Assembly: GCA_018241505.1 (NCBI GenBank)
Contig: JAFEDS010000016.1
Coordinates: 744,001 to 808,000 of the forward strand
DNA: 64,000 nucleotides
Reading direction: 5' to 3'
From: Pseudomonadota bacterium
Lineage (GTDB): Bacteria > Pseudomonadota > Gammaproteobacteria > Steroidobacterales > Steroidobacteraceae
Numbering within the stretch: position 1 is the stretch's first letter; each line of letters starts with the position of its first letter. Below are positions 55,851 to 64,000 of this stretch, in pieces. The notes under the pieces were generated by a model, which saw only the letters and a list, made by a program, of their open reading frames with translations, did no database searches and was not told the DNA's origin. A program made the translations under genes and the position numbers.

Positions 55851-58244
55851 TCAGAACCGGTACGTGGCGGTCGCGCCGACCGTGAGCGGCCGTATCGAGC
55901 GATCGAAGTACAGTGGCGAGCCGGTTGTGTCGCGAGATCGAACCAACAGCGGGTGCGAGTTGGTCAGGTTCTGCCCGAACACCGAGACATCGAACCCATC
56001 GAACCGCAAGCCGGCACGCAGACCGAGTGTCGAGAACCCGGGTATGTCGGGCAAGGTCGCATCCGCCGCCCCGTTGGCCGGATTCTGTATGGACAGCTTG
56101 CCGGAGGGGTCCGTGGTCACGTGATAGTCGAGCCGCACATAGGGAGCCCTTGCCGTCCATACGGGCAATTGATACTCACTCGAGACCGTCACGGTCCAGG
56201 GGGCACTCGGCAGCCGATCGCCTTTGGTCACGAGATTGCCTCCGGGGGCGCAACCGCCAAAGCACACCGTTTGGGTGTACTGAGCGTTCGTGTAGGCGGC
56301 TTGCAACTGCAGTGACAGCTTGTCCACGGGACGATACTGAATATCGATGTCACCGCCTTTGCTGTTGGCCTTGCCGAGATTGGCCACGAATTGCTGGCCG
56401 CAGCTCGTGAGGTACAAATTCTGTTGAATGTCTTTCCAGTCAATATAGAACAGGCTGGCGTTGATCTGCATGCGGTAGTCCAGGGTCGTGATTTTGGCAC
56501 CGAGCTCGTAGCTCCACAAACTGTCCGGCCGATACGTGCCCGGCGATCGCCCCAGCCCGAGTTGCTGCTCTTGCGAGATGCAGGTCACCCCCAAGCCGTT
56601 GTTGATGCCGCCCTCGCGATAGCCCTTGGCGGCGCTCGCGTAAAACATCGTGTCGCGATTGGGTTTGTAGTTGATCACCGCGCGCGGGGTAATCGGTGTA
56701 GCAGAATCCGCGCCGGCGGATACCAGCGGTGTCGTCGGCCCAAACGCGGGGCCGAGGAACGGCCCATATTGCTCATACAACCCGTTATAACTGGCATGCT
56801 CGACACGCACCCCGCCGGTGACACTGAATCCATGTCCGAGCTTCACTGTAGCCTCACCATACCCCGCAATCTGTTTGTCAATGATCCGGAATACCGGCTG
56901 TTTGGCAATGAGGCCGTTCGGGCAAGGCGCGGCATCCGTGCAGTAAGGTGCGAACTGCGGATACGCCTGGTTGAATTCGTCGTTCAGGTGGGGATCGTAG
57001 ATGTCCTGCAATTCGTTTTCATTGAGATGCGCGTAATACACGCCGCCGGTCCAGCTCAGCGGTCCCTCGCTGTCTTTGGACTGAAGCCTGACTTCCGCGA
57101 CGGTGTTGTCCTGGTTGTCGTGGAAGAAGGACTCGGCGAATACCCCATAGGCGGCGTAGGGCGACAAGCCGTAGTTGGCGCGATCAAACTGTGTGTAGTC
57201 CGGAACGTCCCACTGGCGGCGTGAGAAGTACGAGACATTGCCGATCAACTGCACCGGACCCAGGTCCCAATCGAGCTTGACTGCGCTCAGAGTAAACGGA
57301 TCGGTACTGGGATTGCGCTGGGCGTTGCCGTTCAGAAAGCGCTCGGCACCCGGGTCGGACAACTGGGGCCAGTATGAGCCCGTGTCGTTCAAGTGCAGGC
57401 GCTGCAGATAAACCGACGGTGTGATGCTCAGGTTGTCAGTAACCGCCCACTTGAAGGCCAGGCGCAGCGAGGCGGTGTACTGCCAGTTGGCATTCGGCTG
57501 GGAAACAACTCCCGTACGGTAGTCGGCGCGATCCACGTAGCCACCGTCCTGACGATACTGCGCGCTCATGCGAAACCCAAGCTTGCCATCAATGACCGGG
57601 CCGCCGATACCGACACCGGCCTCATAACTTTGGCCCCCGTGATCGGTGGTGGCGAGCTCGCCGCGCATGTAGCCGCTATAGGTGTTCAGGCTCGGCTGAG
57701 GTGTGATGAAGCGCAGGGCACCGCCTTCGGCGCTGGCACCAAACAAGGTGCCCTGGGGACCGCGCAGTACCTCAACTCGCTCCAGGTCGAACAGCACGGG
57801 AAAGGGAATCACTGTGCCGAAGCCTATGTGCCGGCCTTGAATGGGCGTGTCATCGACATAAATGGCCGTGGTCGAGGTACCCGCGTTCGAGTCGATACCG
57901 CGGAAGGCGATGTCCGAATTCTCGTCATTGTAGTTCGACGCTGCGGTCAGGCCCATGCGCACAAAGGATACGCCCGGCGAGAACAGTGTCAGATCGTCGA
58001 TGTCGCGAAGTCCCTGGGCATCGAGCTTCTCCGGACTGAAGGCGCTCACGCTGATGGGGACATCCTGGAGCCGCTCGGCGCGGCGCTGCGAAGTGACAAT
58101 GACCTCCTCGAGAGCCCCCGGCGAACTGTCGGCAGCCGCCGGCTGGGCTGTAGTCCCATCGGCGGATGCTGCAGTGCAACATACGCCCAGGGCCATGCAC
58201 CCTGCGGTCAATGAGCCCAGCCAGTTGGTTTTGTTTATACGCAT
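55851..58244 (-). CDS. TonB-dependent outer membrane receptor
   Basis: A 797-residue receptor: signal peptide (about 1-28), TonB box region EEVIVTSQRRAERLQDVPIS (46-65), plug domain to about residue 190 (AFRGIDSNAGTSTTAIYVDD, VEVLRGPQGTLFGASAEGGA) and beta barrel ending ATYRF. The plug belongs to the sterol/sugar-type TBDR group rather than siderophore receptors, and no Fur box is seen upstream. It heads the operon with the APC permease and P1 peptidase, and diverges from an AraC-type regulator across 148 bases. The ligand is probably a peptide or amide; this rests on the partners only. Confidence 0.9.
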   Translation of the reverse strand: MRINKTNWLGSLTAGCMALGVCCTAASADGTTAQPAAADSSPGALEEVIVTSQRRAERLQDVPISVSAFSPEKLDAQGLRDIDDLTLFSPGVSFVRMGLTAASNYNDENSDIAFRGIDSNAGTSTTAIYVDDTPIQGRHIGFGTVIPFPVLFDLERVEVLRGPQGTLFGASAEGGALRFITPQPSLNTYSGYMRGELATTDHGGQSYEAGVGIGGPVIDGKLGFRMSAQYRQDGGYVDRADYRTGVVSQPNANWQYTASLRLAFKWAVTDNLSITPSVYLQRLHLNDTGSYWPQLSDPGAERFLNGNAQRNPSTDPFTLSAVKLDWDLGPVQLIGNVSYFSRRQWDVPDYTQFDRANYGLSPYAAYGVFAESFFHDNQDNTVAEVRLQSKDSEGPLSWTGGVYYAHLNENELQDIYDPHLNDEFNQAYPQFAPYCTDAAPCPNGLIAKQPVFRIIDKQIAGYGEATVKLGHGFSVTGGVRVEHASYNGLYEQYGPFLGPAFGPTTPLVSAGADSATPITPRAVINYKPNRDTMFYASAAKGYREGGINNGLGVTCISQEQQLGLGRSPGTYRPDSLWSYELGAKITTLDYRMQINASLFYIDWKDIQQNLYLTSCGQQFVANLGKANSKGGDIDIQYRPVDKLSLQLQAAYTNAQYTQTVCFGGCAPGGNLVTKGDRLPSAPWTVTVSSEYQLPVWTARAPYVRLDYHVTTDPSGKLSIQNPANGAADATLPDIPGFSTLGLRAGLRFDGFDVSVFGQNLTNSHPLLVRSRDTTGSPLYFDRSIRPLTVGATATYRF

Positions 58245-58392
58245 GTACCCCCCTTGCGTCGAAAACTTCGAGCGCGACCTAACAACAAGTGGCTTGCCTG
58301 GTTATGGGAATCGTTGCCCGCGCTGCTGCCGACGACTATATTGGCTTTCAGTCCAGTGGCATTGACAGGCGCTCGGCTAAATACGCCATCTG

Positions 58393-59460
58393 ATGTCAAC
58401 TCATGATCTGCCAGGCTCGAGAACGCTGACCATCCACATCAGCTACGTGGGTGCGGTCGGGCTGCATTTGTCGCGTCGTGGGCACGATCCGGCGCCGCTG
58501 TATGCCCGCATTGGCCTTACAGCGGCTGCGGTTGACGACGGTCAGCTTCGCGTACCGCTTCACGATTTCTTCGAGCTGCTCGATGCAGCGGCCCGGCACG
58601 CACACGACCCTCATCTGGGCCTGCATGTCTATGAACGATTCGATTTTGCCGATCTCGGTGTACTGGGTTTCGCGCTGCTGTCTTCCAAGGATGTGGGTGC
58701 CGCCCTGCGAGTGTTGATGCGCTATGGCGCCGTGTTCCAGGACGGCGATGAGGGGCAACTGCTGCTGGAGCGTAATTACGCCCACATGTGGTATCGGGTG
58801 AATGCCCCCGACCTGCCCCTGTCGCGCCACGACTGCGACATGTCCACTGCGTTCACCCTGTTCTTCCTGCGCAAAGTGTTGGACCCGGACTGGACCCCGG
58901 TAGCGGTACAGTTGCAACATCCACAGCCTTCCACCGCGCTGCTCGGCGAATATCAACGGGTCTTTGGCTGCCCTTTGACCTTTGGCGCCGCGACCAATCA
59001 GATCACCCTGCCGCGGCGTGTCCTGGATGCACCGATCCGCTCATCCGACAAGCGCCTGTTCGATATCATCGAGCGCAATCTTCGGCTGTTGCAGGAACAA
59101 ACCCGGCTGGAGAACTCACTGGCACAGAAGGTTGAGGCCGCCATCGCGGAGAGTCTGTCAACGGGACCGCCGCGTCTGGAGCAGATTGCGCGCATGCTCA
59201 ATGTCTCGTCGGGGACTTTGCAGAGCCAGTTGTTGGCGCGCGAGCTGAAGTTCAACGAGTTGTTGGACAAAGTGCGCCGCGAGCTGGCGTTGCGCTTGTT
59301 GGCGACCACCGAGCGGTCGCTGGCTGAGGTCACCTACCTCCTGGGATATTCGGATGAGAGCGCGTTCAATCGGGCCTTTCGGCGCTGGATCGGACGGACG
59401 CCCAATGACTATCGACGTTCGATCCGCGTACGCCTCGATGGCAACGTCGCCGTGAGATAG
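58393..59460 (+). CDS. AraC-family regulator (OruR/ArgR-like, arabinose-binding-like N-terminus)
   Basis: The 355-residue protein has an N-terminal ligand domain of the Arabinose_bd type (about 20-215, HDFFELLDAAARHAHDPHLG) and a C-terminal AraC HTH (about 245-345, PRLEQIARMLNVSSGTLQSQ and TYLLGYSDESAFNRAFRRWI). This form is common in regulators of amino acid or lipid catabolism, for example OruR. It diverges from the receptor-permease-peptidase operon and is its most likely regulator. Its 3' end overlaps that of the TetR gene by 52 bases tail to tail. Confidence 0.88.
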   Translation: MSTHDLPGSRTLTIHISYVGAVGLHLSRRGHDPAPLYARIGLTAAAVDDGQLRVPLHDFFELLDAAARHAHDPHLGLHVYERFDFADLGVLGFALLSSKDVGAALRVLMRYGAVFQDGDEGQLLLERNYAHMWYRVNAPDLPLSRHDCDMSTAFTLFFLRKVLDPDWTPVAVQLQHPQPSTALLGEYQRVFGCPLTFGAATNQITLPRRVLDAPIRSSDKRLFDIIERNLRLLQEQTRLENSLAQKVEAAIAESLSTGPPRLEQIARMLNVSSGTLQSQLLARELKFNELLDKVRRELALRLLATTERSLAEVTYLLGYSDESAFNRAFRRWIGRTPNDYRRSIRVRLDGNVAVR

Positions 59461-60050
59461 GTTTGTAGATACGCCGTCATGGCGCGCTCGGCCTCCGCAC
59501 ACATCTCGACGGTGACGGTCGCGTTGTCCAGGACCGACAGAGAAAACATGAGATCGGCGATCTCCACCGCCCGGAAGAATACGGCGGAGAGATTGGGAAT
59601 CGCCGGCAGCTCGAACCAGACCTCCAGGTGCTGAGCGATTAGCCGGCCGATCGCCGCATCGCTGTGCCGATCGCGGCGCTTGAGCTCGGGTGGGGTCTTG
59701 GGCCCAATCTGCAACTGCCGCGCCGCCGGATTGCGGTTGTAGTAGTCCATACCGCGCCTCGTCAAAATGGCGACGACGTCCTGCCAGCCGCGGACGCGAG
59801 CACGGATGGGGCGTCTTTGATCCTCGAGCAGCTCCGTCTGCAATGACACCAGCAGGTTGGCATACAGATCCCCGATGTCATCGTAGAAGTGATAGGCGGA
59901 GCCCTTGGGCACGCCGGCACGTACGGCGACATCACCCAGACTGATGTCATCGAGCTCCCGCTCGGAGAGCATGGCACGCGCCGCCGCGAGGAGCCGCTTG
60001 CGCCGCTCTATGCCGCGGGCGTGCATTGTCCCGCGCCTGGTCCCCAACAT
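59409..60050 (-). CDS. TetR-family transcriptional regulator
   Basis: A 213-residue regulator. The N-terminal TetR HTH is clear (ERRKRLLAAARAMLSERELD, DVAVRAGVPKGSAYHFYDDI, DLYANLL), about residues 14-65. The helical C-terminal ligand domain is not recognisable to subfamily. Start at ATG 60050 or 60026. It diverges from the AraC-type gene at 60160, and the region between contains a clear palindrome at 60104-60132, where either protein could bind. Confidence 0.88.
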   Translation of the reverse strand: MLGTRRGTMHARGIERRKRLLAAARAMLSERELDDISLGDVAVRAGVPKGSAYHFYDDIGDLYANLLVSLQTELLEDQRRPIRARVRGWQDVVAILTRRGMDYYNRNPAARQLQIGPKTPPELKRRDRHSDAAIGRLIAQHLEVWFELPAIPNLSAVFFRAVEIADLMFSLSVLDNATVTVEMCAEAERAMTAYLQTYLTATLPSRRTRIERR

Positions 60051-60103
60051 ACCGGATCGATCTCCCGCCCTCCCCCCGTAACCCGTTTGCGAGGCAGAGT
60101 GGA

Positions 60104-60132
60104 TCGAGTATACTCGAATTGAATCGAGTATA
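60104..60132. promoter_or_regulatory. Palindrome plus half-site in TetR/AraC divergent region
   Basis: TCGAGTATACTCGA (60104-60117) is a perfect 14-base palindrome, and TCGAGTATA is repeated at 60124-60132, 20 bases on (about two helical turns). It is 28 bases before the AraC-type gene start. A dimeric TetR protein suits the palindrome; an AraC protein suits the direct repeat. Confidence 0.65.
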
Positions 60133-60159
60133 AGGTCGACTATTGGAGATATTGCAGCA

Positions 60160-61095
60160 ATGCACAGGTCCGGGCCGAACGGCTGCGATTACGAAACCTC
60201 CAATGAGGCCCTGAGCCGCATCTGCGGTGCCTATCGGATTGCCTGCGATCGCTGGTGGGAGTTTCGCGGCAACATCGCGACCCGGACCGCCGGGTCGCTG
60301 CACTTTGCCGACGTTAGATTTTCGCACGGCGCGGTAATTCGCGATCGCGGTGAAGGCCGCTACCGGGGCGATCACTACTTCCTGGTCCTGCAAGCGGCAG
60401 GCTCAGCAAGAATGCGTCAGCGCGGGAATGAGGCGGCCCTCGAGGCAGGCGATTGCACTCTCATAGACTCGAGGTTTGCTTCTGTATTCGAAGTGGGAAC
60501 GGACTTCCACCAGTACTCTTTTCATTTCCCAGCGCAGTTGATGCAGGAGCGCTTCGGCCGGCAGGCATTACCCTTGGCAGCCGTGATCGGGGGCCGGCGC
60601 GGAGCCGGTGCCATTCTGTCGGATTTGCTCACTTCCCTAGTACGCAATGCCTCCTCCCTCCAGGGAGTTGATCTGACTGGAGTGACACTACAAGCCCTCG
60701 CCGCAGCCCTCGGCACGGAGGGGGAGCCACGTCAGTGTACTAGTGAGTCAAACAGTATTCCCTCGCTACGGGAGATTGTGGAATACGTTGATATCCGGGC
60801 TCATGAGCCGGATCTGACACCGGCGGGTATCGCGAGCCATTTCAATATTTCGTTGCGCCGCCTGTATCGTCTGGCAGCACCGACGGGTTGCGCGCCCGCC
60901 GCCCTGGTGTGGCAGCGGCGCCTGGAGCAGGCGCGCAAGATGCTGGCCAGCGGCAATTCCCGCGTGCCCATTCTCGAGATTGCCTTGAGTTGCGGATTCA
61001 AAGACGGCGCGCATTTTTCGCGGGCCTATCGCAAGGCCTATGGTCACCCGCCCAAGCTGGCGCGTACCGCCGTGCGCTCGGCGCTGACGCTCTGA
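60160..61095 (+). CDS. AraC-family regulator (FeaR-like)
   Basis: The 311-residue protein has an AraC_binding_2 ligand domain at about 30-175 (FADVRFSHGAVIRDR, FLVLQAAGSARMRQRGNEAA) and an AraC HTH at about 205-305 (PDLTPAGIASHFNISLRRLY, ILEIALSCGFKDGAHFSRAY). The layout is that of FeaR, which activates amine catabolism genes in E. coli. It converges on the APC permease-aminotransferase operon, overlapping the permease 3' end by 52 bases, and so may regulate amine or amino acid degradation here. Confidence 0.87.
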   Translation: MHRSGPNGCDYETSNEALSRICGAYRIACDRWWEFRGNIATRTAGSLHFADVRFSHGAVIRDRGEGRYRGDHYFLVLQAAGSARMRQRGNEAALEAGDCTLIDSRFASVFEVGTDFHQYSFHFPAQLMQERFGRQALPLAAVIGGRRGAGAILSDLLTSLVRNASSLQGVDLTGVTLQALAAALGTEGEPRQCTSESNSIPSLREIVEYVDIRAHEPDLTPAGIASHFNISLRRLYRLAAPTGCAPAALVWQRRLEQARKMLASGNSRVPILEIALSCGFKDGAHFSRAYRKAYGHPPKLARTAVRSALTL

Positions 61096-62519
61096 GAGAG
61101 TTGCTCTTCGTCGAGAATCTGTTCCACGGAGGCCGGCGCGAACAACGGTGAGTGTTGCACGAAGCGCGTCCAGACAAACGCATACACCGCGGTCCCCGCC
61201 AACATCAAGCCGAACGGAATATAGACAGCGCTGCGTCGGGTGCCTGATGGAGCGATGTATGCGAGCGCGACGACGATTCCCACCATGGATACAATTTGCG
61301 GCAGCGGGAACCAGCGCGCCCGGTAAGGCCGCGGCAAGTCCGGTCGCCGCAACCTCAGGGAGACCACAGACAAAGTTACGAGGATGTAGGCCACACCCCA
61401 GGCGCAGACCGCGGCGAGCACCAGATTCGCGAGCCTGTCGAGGTCACCGTGAATCAGCCACGCATGGACACAGGGAATCGCGGCGGAAAATGCGATACCC
61501 ACCAGCGGAGTCTTGAACCGCGGATGCAGGTATGCAAAGGCCTTGGGCAGGGCGCCATCGAGGGCCATTCCGTACAAGATACGAGGTAGGCCGGCCATCA
61601 GCGTATTGATAGTCGCAGCACCCGCGAACAACAGGCCAATGCCGAGCCACACACGGCCTGCCGGTCCGAGGACCGCTTCCGCGAATTTCGGAATGGCCAT
61701 GGGTGTGTCGAGGAGATGGGTAATGCCGGCGGCGTCCAACGGTAAGTTGGGTACCTGGCGGCGCATCGCCGTCCCAAAGATCAACATGCAGGTGGCTACA
61801 GCCCACAGCCCGAGTTGCATCGCCCGCGGAATCTGAGTTGCCGGTTTCCGCAGCTCCGTTGCCAGCGGAGTGACAAATTCGAAACCGACAAACATGAACA
61901 TCGCCATGCCCACCAGCGACAACACCGCTGTTGAGCCCGAGCCGATAGTCGAAGAGCCGAAAAGACTCGTCAGCGGCACCGCCGGTGCGTGCAGCAGCCC
62001 CAGGATGCCAAAGATCATCAAAGTGGACCACATGCCGACGGTCAGGACGATCTCGATCTTGCCGTAGACGCGGATACCGAGGGCGTTGGTAACTGCAAAC
62101 ACCATCACCATGCCGACTCCCACCAGCCACGAGGTGCCGCTGCGCTCGAGAGCCGCATTCAGTGTGTCGAAGTTGACGAGCGCCATGATGCCGCTCAGCA
62201 CTGTTTCTGCGGTTCCGGCAAAAACGTGCACGAGCAGGTAAGCGGAAATCGTCCCGGTAATCGCGCAGAAGCGTCCGAGCCCGCAGGAGATGTAGTCGTA
62301 GACGGAGCCGGTTGTCGGCAGGATGGAAGCTGCTTCCGCAAACGAAGTCGCCTGTGCCTGCATGACGACAAACGCGATGCACATGGCGGCTACAAACGTG
62401 CCACCTCCCATGCCAAAGCCACTGGTCACTGTGAGAATGACCGGGCTGGCCATGATGAGGCCGACCGACGTGGCGAGCGCGGTTGGGAAACCGAGCGCGC
62501 CCTGAGCGATACGGCTCAC
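61044..62519 (-). CDS. APC-family amino acid or amine permease
   Basis: A 491-residue transporter with about twelve helices. APC signatures include GLIMASPVILTVTSGFGMGG, SFAEAASILPTTGSVYDYIS and MFMFVGFEFVTPLATELRKP. It starts with GTG 62519 in a GTGA overlap with the aminotransferase stop, so it is translationally coupled to that enzyme. The pairing indicates uptake of an amine or non-protein amino acid that the aminotransferase deaminates. The 30-residue soluble C-terminus is unremarkable. Confidence 0.88.
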   Translation of the reverse strand: MSRIAQGALGFPTALATSVGLIMASPVILTVTSGFGMGGGTFVAAMCIAFVVMQAQATSFAEAASILPTTGSVYDYISCGLGRFCAITGTISAYLLVHVFAGTAETVLSGIMALVNFDTLNAALERSGTSWLVGVGMVMVFAVTNALGIRVYGKIEIVLTVGMWSTLMIFGILGLLHAPAVPLTSLFGSSTIGSGSTAVLSLVGMAMFMFVGFEFVTPLATELRKPATQIPRAMQLGLWAVATCMLIFGTAMRRQVPNLPLDAAGITHLLDTPMAIPKFAEAVLGPAGRVWLGIGLLFAGAATINTLMAGLPRILYGMALDGALPKAFAYLHPRFKTPLVGIAFSAAIPCVHAWLIHGDLDRLANLVLAAVCAWGVAYILVTLSVVSLRLRRPDLPRPYRARWFPLPQIVSMVGIVVALAYIAPSGTRRSAVYIPFGLMLAGTAVYAFVWTRFVQHSPLFAPASVEQILDEEQLSQSVSAERTAVRASLGG

Positions 62520-63889
62520 ACTGTATCCAACACGCTCAGGAGGATCTCGAGCGCCGAGAACAGGTAGGCACGCGGAATCGTCAGGGACGGCATGAGCCGT
62601 AACACATTGCCATTGCGGCCACAGGGAACCATGATCACGCCGCGCCGCAGGGACTCGACAACGATTCGTCCAATCTTCTCTGCCGCGAGGGGTGTGCGAG
62701 AATCCCTGTCCTCCACCAACTCGATCCCAATCATGAGCCCGCGGCCACGGACCTCACCAATGCGCGGATGGTTGCGGGCCCGCACCCGCTCCAGGGTCTC
62801 TTCGCCGAGCTGGCGGGCGCGGTCGAGAAGCTCGAGCTTTGGATCGCGTAGTAACGCGATATTGGTGAGACACACCGCCGCCGACAGCGCATTTGCAGCG
62901 AATGTCCCGGGTTGCGATCCCGGCGGGATCTGTCTTGCGAGATCGGTGCGCAGAGCGACCCCCGCCATCGGCAAGTCGCCGCCCATCCCCTTGCCGAACG
63001 TCAACATATCCGGCCGGACACCGGAGTGCTCGACCGCCCACATCTTTCCAGTGCGGCCCGCGCCCGCTTGCACCTCGTCCACTACGAGAAGCGCACCGGA
63101 CTCGTCGCAAGCCTTGCGCAAGAGCTGCAGAAACTCGGGAGCCGGCGCGACATAACCGCCCTCCCCCTGAACCGGCTCGACGATGACGGCAGCAACATCG
63201 TCTGCCCCCGTATAGCGCGTATTCAGCAGGTAGTTGACGTACTCACCCGCGATTCGCTCGGCGCTCTTGGTTGTTGTGTCAAAGGGAAATCGATACGCGT
63301 AGGGATAGGGAGCGTGAATGACTCCGGGCATGAACGGCCCGTAGCCTGAGCGATACTGATTGCCGGTGGTGAGCGCATTCGACGCGTTCCAAACGCCATG
63401 GTAAGCGCCGTGAAATGCCAGGATCTGCTGGCGGCCGGTGACCCTCTTGGCAAACTTGATTGCCGCTTCGAGCGCATCGCTGCCACTTTGGGTGAAGTAG
63501 CTGATGCAGTTGCCCCGAAGTCCCTCCGGCATGACCTCTGCCAGGGTCGCGGCAAGCTCCACGCGTTTCGAGTTGCTGATATCGGACGCGTGCATCAACC
63601 GTTGCGACTGTGCCTGGATCGCTTCGACAACTCGAGGATGGCAGCGACCAACGCTATTAACACCGACGCCCGCGGAGATATCAATGTAGAGATTGCCGTC
63701 GGGGTCTTTCACGGTGACGCCAAATCCCTGATCGAACACGAGTGGGAAGTCACCGCCGCCCCGTGCCATCGACTCGACATCGAGTGAGCGCCGCAGGGAC
63801 TCCTGCGACCGGGGACCGGGGACCGATGTCGTCACCATTCGCGGTGCGCCGGGGTAGGAAAGGGCTTCCAGCTCAGCTTCACTAATCAT
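62516..63889 (-). CDS. Class III PLP-dependent aminotransferase
   Basis: A protein of about 457 residues of the omega-aminotransferase/GABA aminotransferase type. It shows DISAGVGVNSVGRCHPRVVE, the PLP phosphate-binding SGSDALEAAIKFAKR, the VVDEVQAGAGRTG aspartate and the PLP-lysine segment TFGKGMGGDLPMAG. The ATG 63887-63889 has GGTGG eight bases upstream and gives MISEAELEALSYPG. A GTG at 63901 and an open frame that continues to the right edge (with NRPPEVTYIGGTPRVFRVVE) mean that a longer N-terminus starting beyond the window cannot be excluded. With the coupled permease and FeaR-like regulator, an amine, beta- or gamma-amino acid substrate is likely. Confidence 0.85.
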   Translation of the reverse strand: MISEAELEALSYPGAPRMVTTSVPGPRSQESLRRSLDVESMARGGGDFPLVFDQGFGVTVKDPDGNLYIDISAGVGVNSVGRCHPRVVEAIQAQSQRLMHASDISNSKRVELAATLAEVMPEGLRGNCISYFTQSGSDALEAAIKFAKRVTGRQQILAFHGAYHGVWNASNALTTGNQYRSGYGPFMPGVIHAPYPYAYRFPFDTTTKSAERIAGEYVNYLLNTRYTGADDVAAVIVEPVQGEGGYVAPAPEFLQLLRKACDESGALLVVDEVQAGAGRTGKMWAVEHSGVRPDMLTFGKGMGGDLPMAGVALRTDLARQIPPGSQPGTFAANALSAAVCLTNIALLRDPKLELLDRARQLGEETLERVRARNHPRIGEVRGRGLMIGIELVEDRDSRTPLAAEKIGRIVVESLRRGVIMVPCGRNGNVLRLMPSLTIPRAYLFSALEILLSVLDTV

Positions 63890-64000
63890 TGTTTCGACCA
63901 CCCGAAAGACCCGTGGGGTACCTCCAATGTAGGTTACCTCGGGGGGGCGGTTCTTGCTTGCGCGCGCCGCGGCCTTGATTGCCCTTGCCAGGCGCGCCCA

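Overview
The window is GC-rich proteobacterial chromosome, densely coded on both strands. The block trigger factor - clpP - clpX - lon with flanking tRNAs, a Fur-type iron locus, several TonB-dependent receptors and many AraC-type regulators point to a gammaproteobacterium, perhaps near Xanthomonadales or Steroidobacterales. The phylum is a fair inference; the order is a guess, because no rRNA is present.

Region 1 (1-19.5 kb) is the most interesting. After a partial ECF sigma factor and an MFS exporter comes a coherent C2/C1 island: formate dehydrogenase alpha and delta subunits (fdsA, fdsD), a histone-deacetylase-like amidohydrolase, serine-glyoxylate aminotransferase (sgaA), hydroxypyruvate reductase (hprA), a ketopantoate-reductase homologue of the type known as oxalyl-CoA reductase (panE2), an ADP-forming acyl-CoA synthetase, formyl-CoA:oxalate CoA-transferase (frc), a ThDP-dependent lyase or decarboxylase, an OxlT-type oxalate/formate antiporter, a GntR/FCD regulator and PEP carboxylase (ppc). 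Together they could import oxalate, activate it with CoA, split it to formyl-CoA plus CO2 (energy via formate dehydrogenase) or reduce it to glyoxylate, and pass glyoxylate through the serine-cycle steps to glycerate. The ThDP enzyme does not look like classical oxalyl-CoA decarboxylase and resembles 2-hydroxyacyl-CoA lyases. AT-rich motifs recur in the three divergent promoter regions of the island and are a candidate GntR regulon.

Region 2 (19.6-32 kb) holds a large unknown membrane protein, a tripartite EmrA/EmrB/outer-membrane-factor pump, a membrane protein with a degenerate receiver domain, a small ACT-like protein, a creatininase-family protein, a YcaQ-type DNA glycosylase and a papain-like (YiiX/NlpC) hydrolase. 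Region 3 (32.2-35.6 kb) is bracketed by a direct repeat of the 3' end of tRNA-Val and carries a DUF4097 protein and an AlbA_2/Schlafen-type ATP-binding regulator with a striking tandem repeat upstream. It looks like the remnant of an integrated element. Region 4 (35.6-41.9 kb) is the core proteostasis block lon, clpX, clpP, tig with tRNA-Val and tRNA-Leu.

Region 5 (42-48.3 kb) has a small membrane protein, a phage-repressor-like regulator, a Fur-boxed siderophore uptake locus (TonB receptor, PiuC, PepSY protein, divergent TonB) and polyphosphate kinase 2. Region 6 (48.4-53.4 kb) has a trypsin-fold protein lacking its serine, a degenerate IS3 transposase gene, a LysR regulator with an abnormal tail, and a GlxA-type regulator coupled to a cytochrome P460. 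Region 7 (53.4-64 kb) carries a TonB receptor - APC permease - P1 aminopeptidase operon and a class III aminotransferase - APC permease operon, with AraC and TetR regulators between them. This suggests uptake and transamination of peptides or beta-amino compounds.
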